DNA of 64,000 bases from NCBI GenBank assembly GCA_020721445.1, contig DYMU01000005.1:109394-173393 (forward strand), in the 5' to 3' direction. A program made the position numbers and the translations under genes. The notes beneath the pieces are model-generated. The model searched no databases and had not been told where the DNA came from. It was given only the letters and a program-made list of their open reading frames with translations. Source of the stretch: Gemmobacter nectariphilus. GTDB taxonomy: Bacteria; Pseudomonadota; Alphaproteobacteria; Rhodobacterales; Rhodobacteraceae. Below are positions 26,220 through 35,872 of the stretch, piece by piece (the first letter of the stretch is position 1; each line of letters opens with the position of its first letter).

Positions 26220-28463
26220 ATGCCAGAACGGTCAGAAAGTGACAGCCGCAAGCTTTTGCGTCGCCTGCGTGATGTTCTGGGCGCGCAGTCCAAGGGCCAG
26301 GAACGGCTGGACCGCATCACCCATCTGATCGCCGACTCGATGCAGACCGAGGTCTGCTCGATATACCTGTTCCGCGACCCCGAAACGCTGGAACTGTGCG
26401 CCACCGAAGGGCTGAAGCCCGAAGCCGTGCACCAGACCCGGATGAAGCTGGGCGAAGGTCTGGTCGGCCGCGTCGCGCGCACCAACACGCCCGTCAACAC
26501 CGCCGATGCGCCCGGCGAAAAAGGGTTTCGCTACATGCCCGAAACCGGGGAAGAGCTGTTCTCCAGCTTCCTTGGCGTTCCCATCCAGCGGGTTGGCGAA
26601 AAGCTGGGCGTGCTGGTGGTGCAGTCAAAGACCGCGCGGCAATATTCCGATGACGAGATTTACGCGCTGGAAGTCGTGGCCATGGTGCTGGCCGAGATGA
26701 CCGAACTGGGCGCCTTCACCAGCGATGAAGACGGCATGCGCGCCCTGCACCGCCAGCCGGTGATGTTTCGGGGCAGCACCGGCCAGGAAGGCGCTGCCGA
26801 AGGCAATGTCTGGCTGCACGAACCCCGCGTGGTGGTCACCAACCCGGTGGCCGACGATCCGCTGACCGAGATTGACCGCATCCGCGAGGCGGTGGGCAAG
26901 CTGCGCGTGTCGGTCGATGACCTGCTGTCGGCGGCCAGCCTCGACAAGGAGCAGAAACAGGTGCTCGAGGCCTACCGGATGTTTGCCAACTCGCGCGGCT
27001 GGCTGCGCCGGATGGAGGAAGACATCCACAGCGGCCTGTCCGCCGAAGCCGCGGTGGAAAAGGAACAATCCGCCGCCCGCGCCCGGCTGGAACAGGTGCC
27101 CGACGCCTATCTGCGCGACCGCCTGCATGATCTGGACGACCTGTCGAACCGGCTGTTGCGCATCCTGACCGGGCAAGGCGCCGATACCGGGGCGGAAATG
27201 CCGGAAAACCCGGTGCTGGTCGCGCGCAACATCGGCCCGGCCGAACTCTTGGACTACGGCCGCAAACTGCGCGGCGTGGTGCTCGAAGAAGGCTCGGTCG
27301 GCAGCCATGCCGCCATCGTCGCCCGCGCGCTGGCGATCCCGCTGGTGATCCATGCCAGAAAGATCACCACCGAGGCGCTGAACGGCGACCATATCCTTGT
27401 CGATGGCGATCAGGGCATTGCGCATCTGCGCCCCGAAGAAACCGTGGCCCGCGCCTTTCGCGACAAGATCGCCATGCAGGCCGAGGCGCAAAAGCGCTAT
27501 GCCTCGCTGCGCGCCCTGCCCGCCACCACCTTGTGCGGCACCACGGTGTCGCTGCAGATGAACGCAGGCCTGATGGCCGACCTGCCCAGTCTGGAAAACT
27601 CGGGCGCCGACGGGGTGGGGCTGTTTCGCACCGAATTGCAGTTTCTGGTGCGCAACAAGATGCCGCAACGCGCCGAACTGGCCGCGCTTTATGCCCGGGT
27701 GATCGACGCAGCCCGTGGCCGCCGCGTGGCCTTCCGCACCCTTGATATCGGCTCCGACAAGGTGCTGCCCTACATGAAGCCGAATGACGAGCCGAACCCC
27801 GCCATGGGCTGGCGCGCCATTCGCGTCGGGCTGGACAAGCCGGGGGTGTTGCGCATGCAGATGCAGGCGCTGATCCGGGCCTCGGGCGAACGGCCCTTGA
27901 CCGTGATGTTCCCGTTCGTCTCGGAATTTTCCGAGTTTCAGCAGGCCCGCAGCCATGTCTTGCGTGAGATGCACCGCGAACGCTTGCTGGGCCACCCGGT
28001 GCCGGCGCGGCTTGACATCGGGGCCATGCTGGAAACCCCCAGCCTCGCCTATGCCCCCAAGGCGTTTTTCGATCTGGCAGATTTCGTCTCGATCGGCGGC
28101 AATGACCTCAAGCAGTTCTTCTTTGCCGCCGATCGCGAAAACGAACGGGTCCGCCGCCGCTATGACATGCTGAACCTGACGTTTCTTGATTTCCTGCAAG
28201 GCATCATCGCGCGCTGCGCGGCCTCGGGCACGCCCTTGTCGTTTTGCGGCGAAGATGCCGGGCGCCCGATCGAGGCTTTGGCGCTGGTCGCCCTTGGCCT
28301 GCGCAGCCTGTCGATGCGCCCGGCCTCGATCGGCCCGGTCAAGGCGCTCTTGCGCCGGGTGAACATCGCACAGGCCCGGGCGGTCATTGACGATGCCCGC
28401 CGCCGCGGCGATGAAAGCGCCCGCCCCGCGCTGATGGATTGGCTGGCCACCCAAGGCACCTGA
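26220..28463 (+). CDS. ptsP: Phosphoenolpyruvate--protein phosphotransferase, GAF + enzyme I (PTS-Ntr)
   Basis: GAF domain then GSVGSHAAIVARALAIPLV; GADGVGLFRTELQFL; LSFCGEDAGRPIEALALVALGLRSLSM. Confidence 0.93.
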   Translation: MPERSESDSRKLLRRLRDVLGAQSKGQERLDRITHLIADSMQTEVCSIYLFRDPETLELCATEGLKPEAVHQTRMKLGEGLVGRVARTNTPVNTADAPGEKGFRYMPETGEELFSSFLGVPIQRVGEKLGVLVVQSKTARQYSDDEIYALEVVAMVLAEMTELGAFTSDEDGMRALHRQPVMFRGSTGQEGAAEGNVWLHEPRVVVTNPVADDPLTEIDRIREAVGKLRVSVDDLLSAASLDKEQKQVLEAYRMFANSRGWLRRMEEDIHSGLSAEAAVEKEQSAARARLEQVPDAYLRDRLHDLDDLSNRLLRILTGQGADTGAEMPENPVLVARNIGPAELLDYGRKLRGVVLEEGSVGSHAAIVARALAIPLVIHARKITTEALNGDHILVDGDQGIAHLRPEETVARAFRDKIAMQAEAQKRYASLRALPATTLCGTTVSLQMNAGLMADLPSLENSGADGVGLFRTELQFLVRNKMPQRAELAALYARVIDAARGRRVAFRTLDIGSDKVLPYMKPNDEPNPAMGWRAIRVGLDKPGVLRMQMQALIRASGERPLTVMFPFVSEFSEFQQARSHVLREMHRERLLGHPVPARLDIGAMLETPSLAYAPKAFFDLADFVSIGGNDLKQFFFAADRENERVRRRYDMLNLTFLDFLQGIIARCAASGTPLSFCGEDAGRPIEALALVALGLRSLSMRPASIGPVKALLRRVNIAQARAVIDDARRRGDESARPALMDWLATQGT

Positions 28464-28540
28464 CGCCCCCCAACACCGTCGCAAGATGCCGCCTTGGGTT
28501 TCCTCTTGGCCCAAATACCCCCGCCGGAGGCTCCTGCCCG

Positions 28541-29314
28541 TCAGGCGCGGCGCAACCGTGGCGCTTCGACCGCCTGACCAAAGGCCGCCAGCACCTCGTC
28601 CTCGCCATAGATCCGCGACAGGCGCAGCAGGGCAAAGCGGATGCGGGCCACCTCGACATAATACTGCAAGAACGCGGCATTCAGCCCGGCCCCGGTCACC
28701 GCCCCCAAGACCGGCACCGCTTGCGCCGCCAGCTTCTGCCCCAGGGCCAGCGCCAGTTTCGGCGCGACAGTGGCAATGATCTTGTGCACCGCAGGCCCGG
28801 TCAGGGTGATGCGCGCCGACAGAAAGCTGGTGTTGATGCCGTCATCGCTGGCCAGCGGGCTGCCCGCACCAAACACGCGAATGCACTCGGCCCGGATCGC
28901 GGGCTCATCGGGGTCAAAGCCCTCGGCGCGGGCCGCCTGGCGGATGGCATGCAAGATCAGCGTGATCGTCACCGGCAGTTCGGCCAGCGCTGTGGGCAGC
29001 CCCCCGGCCCCGCCGGCCGCACCCGATGCCATCACCGCCACCAGTGACCCGCGCGCGCCGGGGTCGGGCAGACGCTCGCCCTGCCCCGCCATCGCATAGG
29101 CGGCGGCAAGGCCCTGTTCGGCCAGCCGGTCCAACTGCCCGCGGGTGGTCGCAGGCAACAGCTTCATCTGCTTTTCCAGGCTGCCGCCCAGCCGGTTGAC
29201 CAGCGCCATGACCGGCCCATTGGCCCGCCGATAGCGCAGCCCCAAGGCAGCGATTTCGGGGCCAAAGGCATCAACCGGGTCATAGACCACAACGGGATTC
29301 GGGTTTTGCTCCAT
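28541..29314 (-). CDS. EcsC family protein
   Basis: GGSLEKQMKLLPATTRGQLDRLAEQGLAAAY...; architecture resembles EcsC-family proteins. Confidence 0.75.
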   Translation of the reverse strand: MEQNPNPVVVYDPVDAFGPEIAALGLRYRRANGPVMALVNRLGGSLEKQMKLLPATTRGQLDRLAEQGLAAAYAMAGQGERLPDPGARGSLVAVMASGAAGGAGGLPTALAELPVTITLILHAIRQAARAEGFDPDEPAIRAECIRVFGAGSPLASDDGINTSFLSARITLTGPAVHKIIATVAPKLALALGQKLAAQAVPVLGAVTGAGLNAAFLQYYVEVARIRFALLRLSRIYGEDEVLAAFGQAVEAPRLRRA

Positions 29315-29356
29315 ACCCGATGATATGGGTTTGCCCGCGCGCGGTGCAATGGGCGC

Positions 29357-29911
29357 CTAGACGGCTTTTGTCACCGCACCCGCCACACCGGCCCAGGCCC
29401 CGGCCTTCAGCTCCAGCCCCAGCACCCGGTCGGGGTTCGTGGGCGGCGGCATCACCACACCGTCCAGCCTGCGAAAGCCAAAGCGGCTGTAATAGGGCGC
29501 GTCCCCCACCAGCAACACCCGCTCCCACCCCAGACGCCGCGCCTCGGCCAGACTTTCGCGAATCAGCAGCCCGCCCAGCCCTTCCCCCTGCCGGGTCGGG
29601 TGAACGGCGACCGGCCCCAACAGCAGCACATCCTTGCCCGCCACCCGGGCCGGCCAATAGCGGATCACCGCCGCCAGGGCATTTTCGTCATCGCGCAAGG
29701 TCAGGCACAGCGCCGCCACCGTGGGCACCCCGTCGCGCAACCGGTAAGAAGACAGCGCCGTGCGACCGGGGGAAAAGCACAGGTCATACAGCGCCTCGAC
29801 CTCCCACCAGTCGTCTTCGGTCTCTTCCTCCAGCTTGAACACGGCGACAGATCCCCTTGGCCCCAAGAAACACCGAAACAGCAGGCGATTCCGCCGCAAT
29901 GCCCGTGGCAT
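29357..29911 (-). CDS. GNAT family N-acetyltransferase
   Basis: LLGPVAVHPTRQGEGLGGLLIRESLAEARRLGWERVLLVGDAPYYSRFGF. Confidence 0.85.
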   Translation of the reverse strand: MPRALRRNRLLFRCFLGPRGSVAVFKLEEETEDDWWEVEALYDLCFSPGRTALSSYRLRDGVPTVAALCLTLRDDENALAAVIRYWPARVAGKDVLLLGPVAVHPTRQGEGLGGLLIRESLAEARRLGWERVLLVGDAPYYSRFGFRRLDGVVMPPPTNPDRVLGLELKAGAWAGVAGAVTKAV

Positions 29912-29961
29912 GCGCCCGTAACATGCGTTTATGTCAGGTTCAAATCCAGAAAGGCCCGCCC

Positions 29962-30546
29962 ATGTTCTACCGCCCCGAAGACGGCCACGGTCTGCCGCAC
30001 AACCCGTTTGGCGCCATCGTCACCCCGCGCCCGATCGGCTGGATTTCGACGACCGGCGCACAGGGCGACAACCTCGCCCCCTATTCGTTCTTCAATGCGG
30101 TGGCCTACGCCCCGCCGCAGGTGATGTTCGCCTCGACCGGGGTCAAGGACAGCCTGACCAACATCCGCGATACCGGGGCGTTTGCCGTCAACATCGTCGC
30201 CGCAAACCAGTTGCGGCAGATGAGCGACACCTCCGCCGCCCTGCCGCATGGCGAGGATGAGTTCACCCGCGCCGGTGTCGCCAAGGCCGCCTGCACCACC
30301 ATTCCCTGCCCGCGCGTGAAGGGCAGCCCCGCCACGCTGGAATGCCGGATGACGCAGATCATCGCCTTGCAGGGCCGCGACAATTTCCTGATCCTTGGCA
30401 CGGTGACCGGCATCCACCTGCGCGATGATTGCCTTGTGGATGGCCGGTTTGACGTGACCCGGTTTCAGCCGGTCGGGCGGTTGGGCTACCGCGACTATGT
30501 GGTGGTGCGCGATGTGGTGGAACTTGCGCGACCGGGGGAAAGCTGA
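29962..30546 (+). CDS. Flavin reductase family protein
   Basis: NPFGAIVTPRPIGWISTTGAQGDNLAPYSFFNAVAYAPPQVMFA. Confidence 0.88.
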   Translation: MFYRPEDGHGLPHNPFGAIVTPRPIGWISTTGAQGDNLAPYSFFNAVAYAPPQVMFASTGVKDSLTNIRDTGAFAVNIVAANQLRQMSDTSAALPHGEDEFTRAGVAKAACTTIPCPRVKGSPATLECRMTQIIALQGRDNFLILGTVTGIHLRDDCLVDGRFDVTRFQPVGRLGYRDYVVVRDVVELARPGES

Positions 30547-30583
30547 GCACACTGTCGCCAGACCGTCCCTTGGCAGGTGACCC

Positions 30584-31573
30584 ATGCTGGTGTTGCGCGT
30601 CCTTCGATCCCTCCGCCTGGCCGTGGCGTTGTGCGCGCTGGGGTCTGAAGCATCGGCGCAGACATGGCAGGTTTCGACCTTTGACAACGGCGCGTGGTTC
30701 GAGGCCTGGGTCACGGCGGCCGAGAACTGGCCCGAGTTTCATTGTGGCGGTGTGTCGCCCCGCGGCCTGCCGCTGCCCGAGTCGGATGAAGCCATGCTGA
30801 CCCAGCCCGGCACGCTGGGGCTGATCATGCCAGACCGCCCCGGGCTTGGATATTACGATCCCCCGCCGCGCAGCGACCTGCGGCTGGTGACAGATCGCAA
30901 CGCCTTTGGCCTGCCCCATGCCACCTATGATCTGCTCAATGCCGACGGCTGGACTCATCCGATCGGCACAAAAGACGCGGCCATTGCTGCCCTGTCCTCC
31001 AGCCAATCCTGGGCCATCGACGGCGCGCATGGCCGCTGGGGTCCGTTCCCCTCAACGGGCCTTGGCCCGGCCCTGACGGCGATGATCGCCTATTGCGAGG
31101 CCAGATGGGCCACCCCGCCACAGGCACAGACCCCGGCCCCTGCGGCAGCGCCCGATGTGACCGCGCTGATGCAGGCCGCCCTGGCCCGCGACCTTGCCCG
31201 GACCTGCGAAGGGCGCGGATACCTTGTCGACCCCGGCAATCCGCTTTCTGCCGACCTTGACGCCGATGGCCAGCCCGACCTTGTGATGGATTTCCGCGCC
31301 GTCACCTGCCCGGGCGAGACCCATCAAAGCCATTGCGGCGCAGCGCTGTGCAGCCTCTCGGTCTATCTGTCCAGCCGCTATCCGCTGACCGGCACCTCTG
31401 ACGATATTCTGGGGATCGGCACCACGCTGGTGCAGGGCACCGATGGCAAGGTCTGGATCGGCACCGGCAACACGGCGGCTTCTTGCCCCGATGCCTATGA
31501 TCCGGCCACCTGCACCTTCTATTGGCGTGTGGGGGCCGACGGGCTGGAGGTTGTGCCCCGCCCCGCCCCCTGA
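30584..31573 (+). CDS. Hypothetical secreted protein with an EF-hand/FG-GAP-like DxDxDG segment
   Basis: N-terminal hydrophobic signal; ADLDADGQPDLVMDF; multiple Cys in the C-terminal half. Confidence 0.6.
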   Translation: MLVLRVLRSLRLAVALCALGSEASAQTWQVSTFDNGAWFEAWVTAAENWPEFHCGGVSPRGLPLPESDEAMLTQPGTLGLIMPDRPGLGYYDPPPRSDLRLVTDRNAFGLPHATYDLLNADGWTHPIGTKDAAIAALSSSQSWAIDGAHGRWGPFPSTGLGPALTAMIAYCEARWATPPQAQTPAPAAAPDVTALMQAALARDLARTCEGRGYLVDPGNPLSADLDADGQPDLVMDFRAVTCPGETHQSHCGAALCSLSVYLSSRYPLTGTSDDILGIGTTLVQGTDGKVWIGTGNTAASCPDAYDPATCTFYWRVGADGLEVVPRPAP

Positions 31574-31644
31574 TGCGCCGCGACATCCGCCTGTCACACC
31601 ACCAGCTTAAGTGATTGATTAACCAACAACAGCGAGGTGCCCCA

Positions 31645-33609
31645 ATGCTTTCCCTGTCCCGCCGTCAGTTCCTCTTGACCACCACCGCCAGCACCCTTGT
31701 GGCGCTGCACCCCTTTGCCGCCCGCGCGCAGGCGGGGCAAGCACATCTGCGCATCCTTGCCACCACCGACCTGCATTGCCACGTCCAGTCCTATGATTAC
31801 TACGCCGACAAACCCAACGACACGATGGGCCTTGCCCGCACCGCCAGCCTGATCGCCGCCATCCGGGCCGAGGCCGGCAACAGCATCACCGTCGACAACG
31901 GCGACTACATGCAGGGCAACCCGATGGCCGACTTCATCGCCTATTCCAAGGGCATGAAAGACGGCGACCTGCACCCGGTGATCGCCGGCATGAACGCGCT
32001 TGGCTTTGACGCAGGCACCCTTGGCAACCATGAATTCAACTATGGCGTGCCCTTCCTTGATCTGGTCAATGCACGGGCCGAATTTCCCATCGTCTGCGCC
32101 AACTTTGCCAAATCGCTGGGCGCCAGCCCGCGCGAAGACCTGCTTTACACCCAACCCTACGTCATCCTTGACCGCGAGCTGACCGACGGTGCTGGGGCCA
32201 AACTGCCGATCCGCATCGGCCTGATCGGCTTTGTGCCGCCGCAGATCCTGCAATGGGACCGCAGCCATCTAGAGGGCAAGTTCGCCGTGCGCGACATCGT
32301 GACGGCGGCACAGGCCTGGGTGCCGCAGATGCGCGAAGACGGCGCCGACATCGTGGTGGCGCTGTGCCATTCCGGCATCGACGCCGGGCCTTACGCCGAG
32401 GGCATGGAAAACGCCGCCCTGCATCTGGCCGCCGTGACGGGCATCGACGCGGTGGTCACCGGCCACCATCACCGCCAATTCCCCGGCAAGGATTTTGAGG
32501 GCGAAGGCATCGACAACGCCAACGGCACCCTGATGGGCAAGCCCGCCGTGATGGCCGGCTTCTGGGGCAGCCACATGGGGATGATCGACCTCTTGCTGGC
32601 GCAAGACGGCGGCACATGGACCATCGCTGCCCACGAATCAACCCTCCGCCCGATCTATGAACGGCTCGAAGACCGCTCGATCAAGCCGCTGGCGACCGAC
32701 TTCGCCCCGGCGATTGCCGCCACCGCAACCACGCATGACGAAACCCTGGCTTACGTCCGCGCCGAAGTGGGCAAGACCGAGGCCCCCTTGCACAGCTACT
32801 TTGCCCTCGTGGCCGATGACCCTTCGGTGCAGATCGTCAGCCTCGCACAGGTCTGGTATGTCACCCAACTGCTGAAAGGCACCGCGCATGAAGGCCTGCC
32901 GATCCTGTCGGCCGCGGCCCCCTTCAAGGCGGGCGGGCGTGGCGGGCCGGACTATTACACCGATGTCGCCACAGGCCCGGTCGCCATCAAGAACGTCGCC
33001 GACCTCTACCTTTACCCCAACACGCTGCAAGCGGTGCGGGTCACCGGCGCGCAGCTGAAAGACTGGCTGGAACGCAGCGCGGGCCTGTTCAACCAGATCA
33101 CGCCCGGCGCGGCCGATCAGCCCCTGATCAACCCCGATTTCCCCAGCTACAATTTCGACGTGATCGACGGGCTGACCTATCAGATCGATGTGACGCAACC
33201 GTCGAAATACGCCCCCGATGGCGCGCTGGCCAACAAGGACGCGAACCGCATCGTGAACCTGATGTTCAACGGCGCGCCGGTTGATCCGGCGGCCGAATTC
33301 ATCGTGGCGTCGAACAACTACCGCGCCGGCGGCGGCGGCACCTTCCCCGGGGCCGATGGCAGCACCACCATCCTGCGCGCGCCCGACACCAACCGCGACG
33401 TGATCGTGCGTTACATCGTTGATCAGGGCACCATCCGCCCCGCCGCCGATGCGAACTGGAGCTTCGCCCCCGCAGGTGGTGCCACCGTCACCTTCGACAC
33501 CGGCCCCAAAGCCGCCGCCTACCTGCCCGAGGTGCAAGCCCGTGGGTTGAAGATCGAAGCCGCCGGTGAAGGCGAAGGCGGCTTCGCCCGCTTCCGCATC
33601 ACGCTGTAA
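31645..33609 (+). CDS. cpdB: Bifunctional 2',3'-cyclic-nucleotide 2'-phosphodiesterase / 3'-nucleotidase
   Basis: Tat-like [72 protein letters not shown]. Confidence 0.88.
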   Translation: MLSLSRRQFLLTTTASTLVALHPFAARAQAGQAHLRILATTDLHCHVQSYDYYADKPNDTMGLARTASLIAAIRAEAGNSITVDNGDYMQGNPMADFIAYSKGMKDGDLHPVIAGMNALGFDAGTLGNHEFNYGVPFLDLVNARAEFPIVCANFAKSLGASPREDLLYTQPYVILDRELTDGAGAKLPIRIGLIGFVPPQILQWDRSHLEGKFAVRDIVTAAQAWVPQMREDGADIVVALCHSGIDAGPYAEGMENAALHLAAVTGIDAVVTGHHHRQFPGKDFEGEGIDNANGTLMGKPAVMAGFWGSHMGMIDLLLAQDGGTWTIAAHESTLRPIYERLEDRSIKPLATDFAPAIAATATTHDETLAYVRAEVGKTEAPLHSYFALVADDPSVQIVSLAQVWYVTQLLKGTAHEGLPILSAAAPFKAGGRGGPDYYTDVATGPVAIKNVADLYLYPNTLQAVRVTGAQLKDWLERSAGLFNQITPGAADQPLINPDFPSYNFDVIDGLTYQIDVTQPSKYAPDGALANKDANRIVNLMFNGAPVDPAAEFIVASNNYRAGGGGTFPGADGSTTILRAPDTNRDVIVRYIVDQGTIRPAADANWSFAPAGGATVTFDTGPKAAAYLPEVQARGLKIEAAGEGEGGFARFRITL

Positions 33610-33641
33610 ACGCCACGCCCTTCGGCGCCCCCTCCCCCAAA

Positions 33642-33862
33642 GCGCACCTCCCCTCCCCTCGTGGGGGGGGTCGGGGGTGGGGGGCGGCGTTGCCGATCTT
33701 GTCACCCAGCCCCCCCTCCCCAGCCCTCCCCCACAAGGGGGGAGGGAGGCGCAGCACGAACCGTTACCCACGTCTCGCCCTCAAAAAGCGCACCCTCACC
33801 GCACCGCACCTCCCCTCCCCCCCGTGGGGAGGGGATGGGGGTGGGGGGCCGCGTTGCCGCGC
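33642..33862. repeat. Cluster of three C-rich/G-rich palindromic modules with G-quadruplex potential
   Basis: cgcacctcccctccc...gtgggg...gggggtggggggc modules at about 33642-33695, 33709-33754 and 33805-33862. Confidence 0.75.
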
Positions 33863-34224
33863 GACGGGTGGGTTAGCCTCCGCCTCGCGTCACAAATCCA
33901 GCGCGCCCTGTGCCGTGCCGTCCACCTCGCGCGCCGCGCGCTTGAAGCTGTCTTGCCGCAGCGCGGGCAGGTTCACCGCGCAGGTGCGCAGTTCCAATGC
34001 CGTTACGATTTGAACGGTCTGGATGCGCGACACCGCCCCAAAGCCCCGGCAAGCCTTTATGCCGCAGGGGGTGGGGGCCTCAATGCGTTGCCAAAAGCTT
34101 AATCTCTTGCAGTCAAGCCCTTGATTTCCTTGGATCCGACAGCCTGTCTCACAGCGGGCAGCGCCCCCCTTTTCCCCGCCCGCAACCCGGCCTAAGATCG
34201 GCGCAACCAGCACGGGGGCAGCGC

Positions 34225-35100
34225 ATGGAAACGATGATCGGCATCATTGGTGGGTCGGGGATCTATCAGGTGGAAGGGCTGGAAGGCGCCTCCTGGGTCA
34301 AGGTGGCAACCCCCTGGGGCAAGCCGTCGGACGAGATCCTGGTCGGGCGGCTGGACGGGGTGGCGATGGCCTTTTTGCCGCGACACGGCCGCGGCCATGT
34401 GCAATCGCCCAGCACGGTGAACTACCGCGCCAACATTGACGCACTCAAGCGGCTTGGCTGCACCGATGTGGTGGCGCTGTCGGCGGTGGGGTCGCTGCGC
34501 GAAGACTATGCGCCGGGCGATTTCGTCATCGTCGACCAGTATATCGACCGCACCTTCGCGCGCGAAAAGTCGTTCTTCGGCGCGGGCTGCGTGGCCCATG
34601 TCGGCCTGTCGCACCCGACCTGCCCGCGGCTGTCGGCCCATGCCGCCAAGGCCGCGCGCGAAACCGGGGCGCGGGTGCATCTGCACGCCACCTATGTCGC
34701 GATGGAGGGGCCGCAGTTTTCCACCCTTGCCGAAAGCCGGCTTTACCGCGCATGGGGGGCCGATCTGATCGGCATGACCGGGATGCCCGAGGCCAAACTC
34801 GCCCGCGAGGCCGAGCTTTGCTATGCCTGCGTCGCCATGGTCACCGATTACGACTGCTGGCACGACAGCCATGGCGCGGTGGATGTGGCGCAGGTGATGG
34901 CGACGATGGCGGCCAATGCCGGCCATGCCCGCGCGCTGGTGTCGCGCCTGCCCACGCTCTTGGGCCGCGACCGCGCCCCCTGCCCGCATGGCTGCGACCG
35001 CGCGCTGGAGCATGCGATCATGACCGAGCCCGCGATGCGCGACCGTGAGCTGCTGGAAAAACTTGACGCGGTGGCTGGCCGCGTTCTGAAAGGTGAATGA
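34225..35100 (+). CDS. mtnP: S-methyl-5'-thioadenosine phosphorylase
   Basis: [86 protein letters not shown]. Confidence 0.95.
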   Translation: METMIGIIGGSGIYQVEGLEGASWVKVATPWGKPSDEILVGRLDGVAMAFLPRHGRGHVQSPSTVNYRANIDALKRLGCTDVVALSAVGSLREDYAPGDFVIVDQYIDRTFAREKSFFGAGCVAHVGLSHPTCPRLSAHAAKAARETGARVHLHATYVAMEGPQFSTLAESRLYRAWGADLIGMTGMPEAKLAREAELCYACVAMVTDYDCWHDSHGAVDVAQVMATMAANAGHARALVSRLPTLLGRDRAPCPHGCDRALEHAIMTEPAMRDRELLEKLDAVAGRVLKGE

Positions 35101-35633
35101 TGAGCAAGACCGTCAAGGACTATATCCGAACCATCGTAGACTTCCCGCATGTAGGCATCATGTTTCGCGATGTGACAACCTTGTTTGCCGATCCACGGGG
35201 CTTGCGGATGTGTGTTGACCAGTTGCTTGCCCCCTATGCCGGGATGCGCATCGACAAGGTGGTGGGGCTGGAGGCGCGCGGCTTTATCCTGGGCGGGGCG
35301 GTCGCGCACCAGTTGTCCACCGGCTTTGTGCCGATCCGCAAGAAGGGCAAGCTGCCGGGCCAGACGATTTCACAGGCCTATACGCTGGAATATGGCGAAG
35401 CGGTGGTCGAGGTGCATGACGATGCGATGCAGCCCGGCGAAAAAATCCTTGTGGTCGATGACCTGCTGGCCACCGGCGGCACCGCCGAGGCCGGGATCAA
35501 GCTGATCGAACGCTTGGGCGGGCAGGTCGTTGGCTGCGCCTTTGTGGTCGATCTGCCCGAGCTTGGGGGGCGTAAAAAGCTGGAAGCCATGGGGATGGAG
35601 GTGCACGCGCTGTGCGCTTTTGACGGGCTTTGA
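35097..35633 (+). CDS. apt: Adenine phosphoribosyltransferase
   Basis: [43 protein letters not shown]. Confidence 0.95.
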   Translation: MMSKTVKDYIRTIVDFPHVGIMFRDVTTLFADPRGLRMCVDQLLAPYAGMRIDKVVGLEARGFILGGAVAHQLSTGFVPIRKKGKLPGQTISQAYTLEYGEAVVEVHDDAMQPGEKILVVDDLLATGGTAEAGIKLIERLGGQVVGCAFVVDLPELGGRKKLEAMGMEVHALCAFDGL

Positions 35634-35672
35634 CGGCTGACAGCGGCTTTTGCGACGGGGCGGGGGCGGCGG

Positions 35673-35687
35673 TTAACCGTCGGTTAA
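35673..35687. promoter_or_regulatory. Candidate CtrA-type box (TTAA-N7-TTAA)
   Basis: TTAACCGTCGGTTAA, perfect palindrome with exact CtrA spacing. Confidence 0.45.
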
Positions 35688-35801
35688 AGAATCAGCCTTA
35701 AGCAAGGAATTGCGCGGCCTATGGTTTCGCTGTTGCTTGCACGGGGTGCAAAAGCCCCCGATTGACGTGCTGCTTGCAAACACACGTCATACTGACCCCC
35801 C

Positions 35802-35830
35802 TCCCCGCCGGGCAAAATACCCGGCGGGGA
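35802..35830. repeat. Perfect 11-bp inverted repeat / hairpin
   Basis: TCCCCGCCGGG-CAAAATA-CCCGGCGGGGA. Confidence 0.8.
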
Positions 35831-35872
35831 AACCGTCTTGCGGGCGTCACAGGGCTTGCATAGCCTGCCCCG

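Noticed and set aside
26625-28514. 629-aa minus-strand ORF opposite ptsP
   Set aside because: Composition (H, Q, G, R rich) matches an antisense shadow ORF of a real high-GC gene.
33890-34213. 107-aa minus-strand ORF in the cpdB-mtnP spacer; its C-terminus (IVTALELRTCAVNLPALRQDSFKRAAREVDGTAQGALDL) looks somewhat protein-like
   Set aside because: N-terminal half looks non-coding and no family could be recognised; could be a small or decayed gene, but evidence is insufficient for a call.
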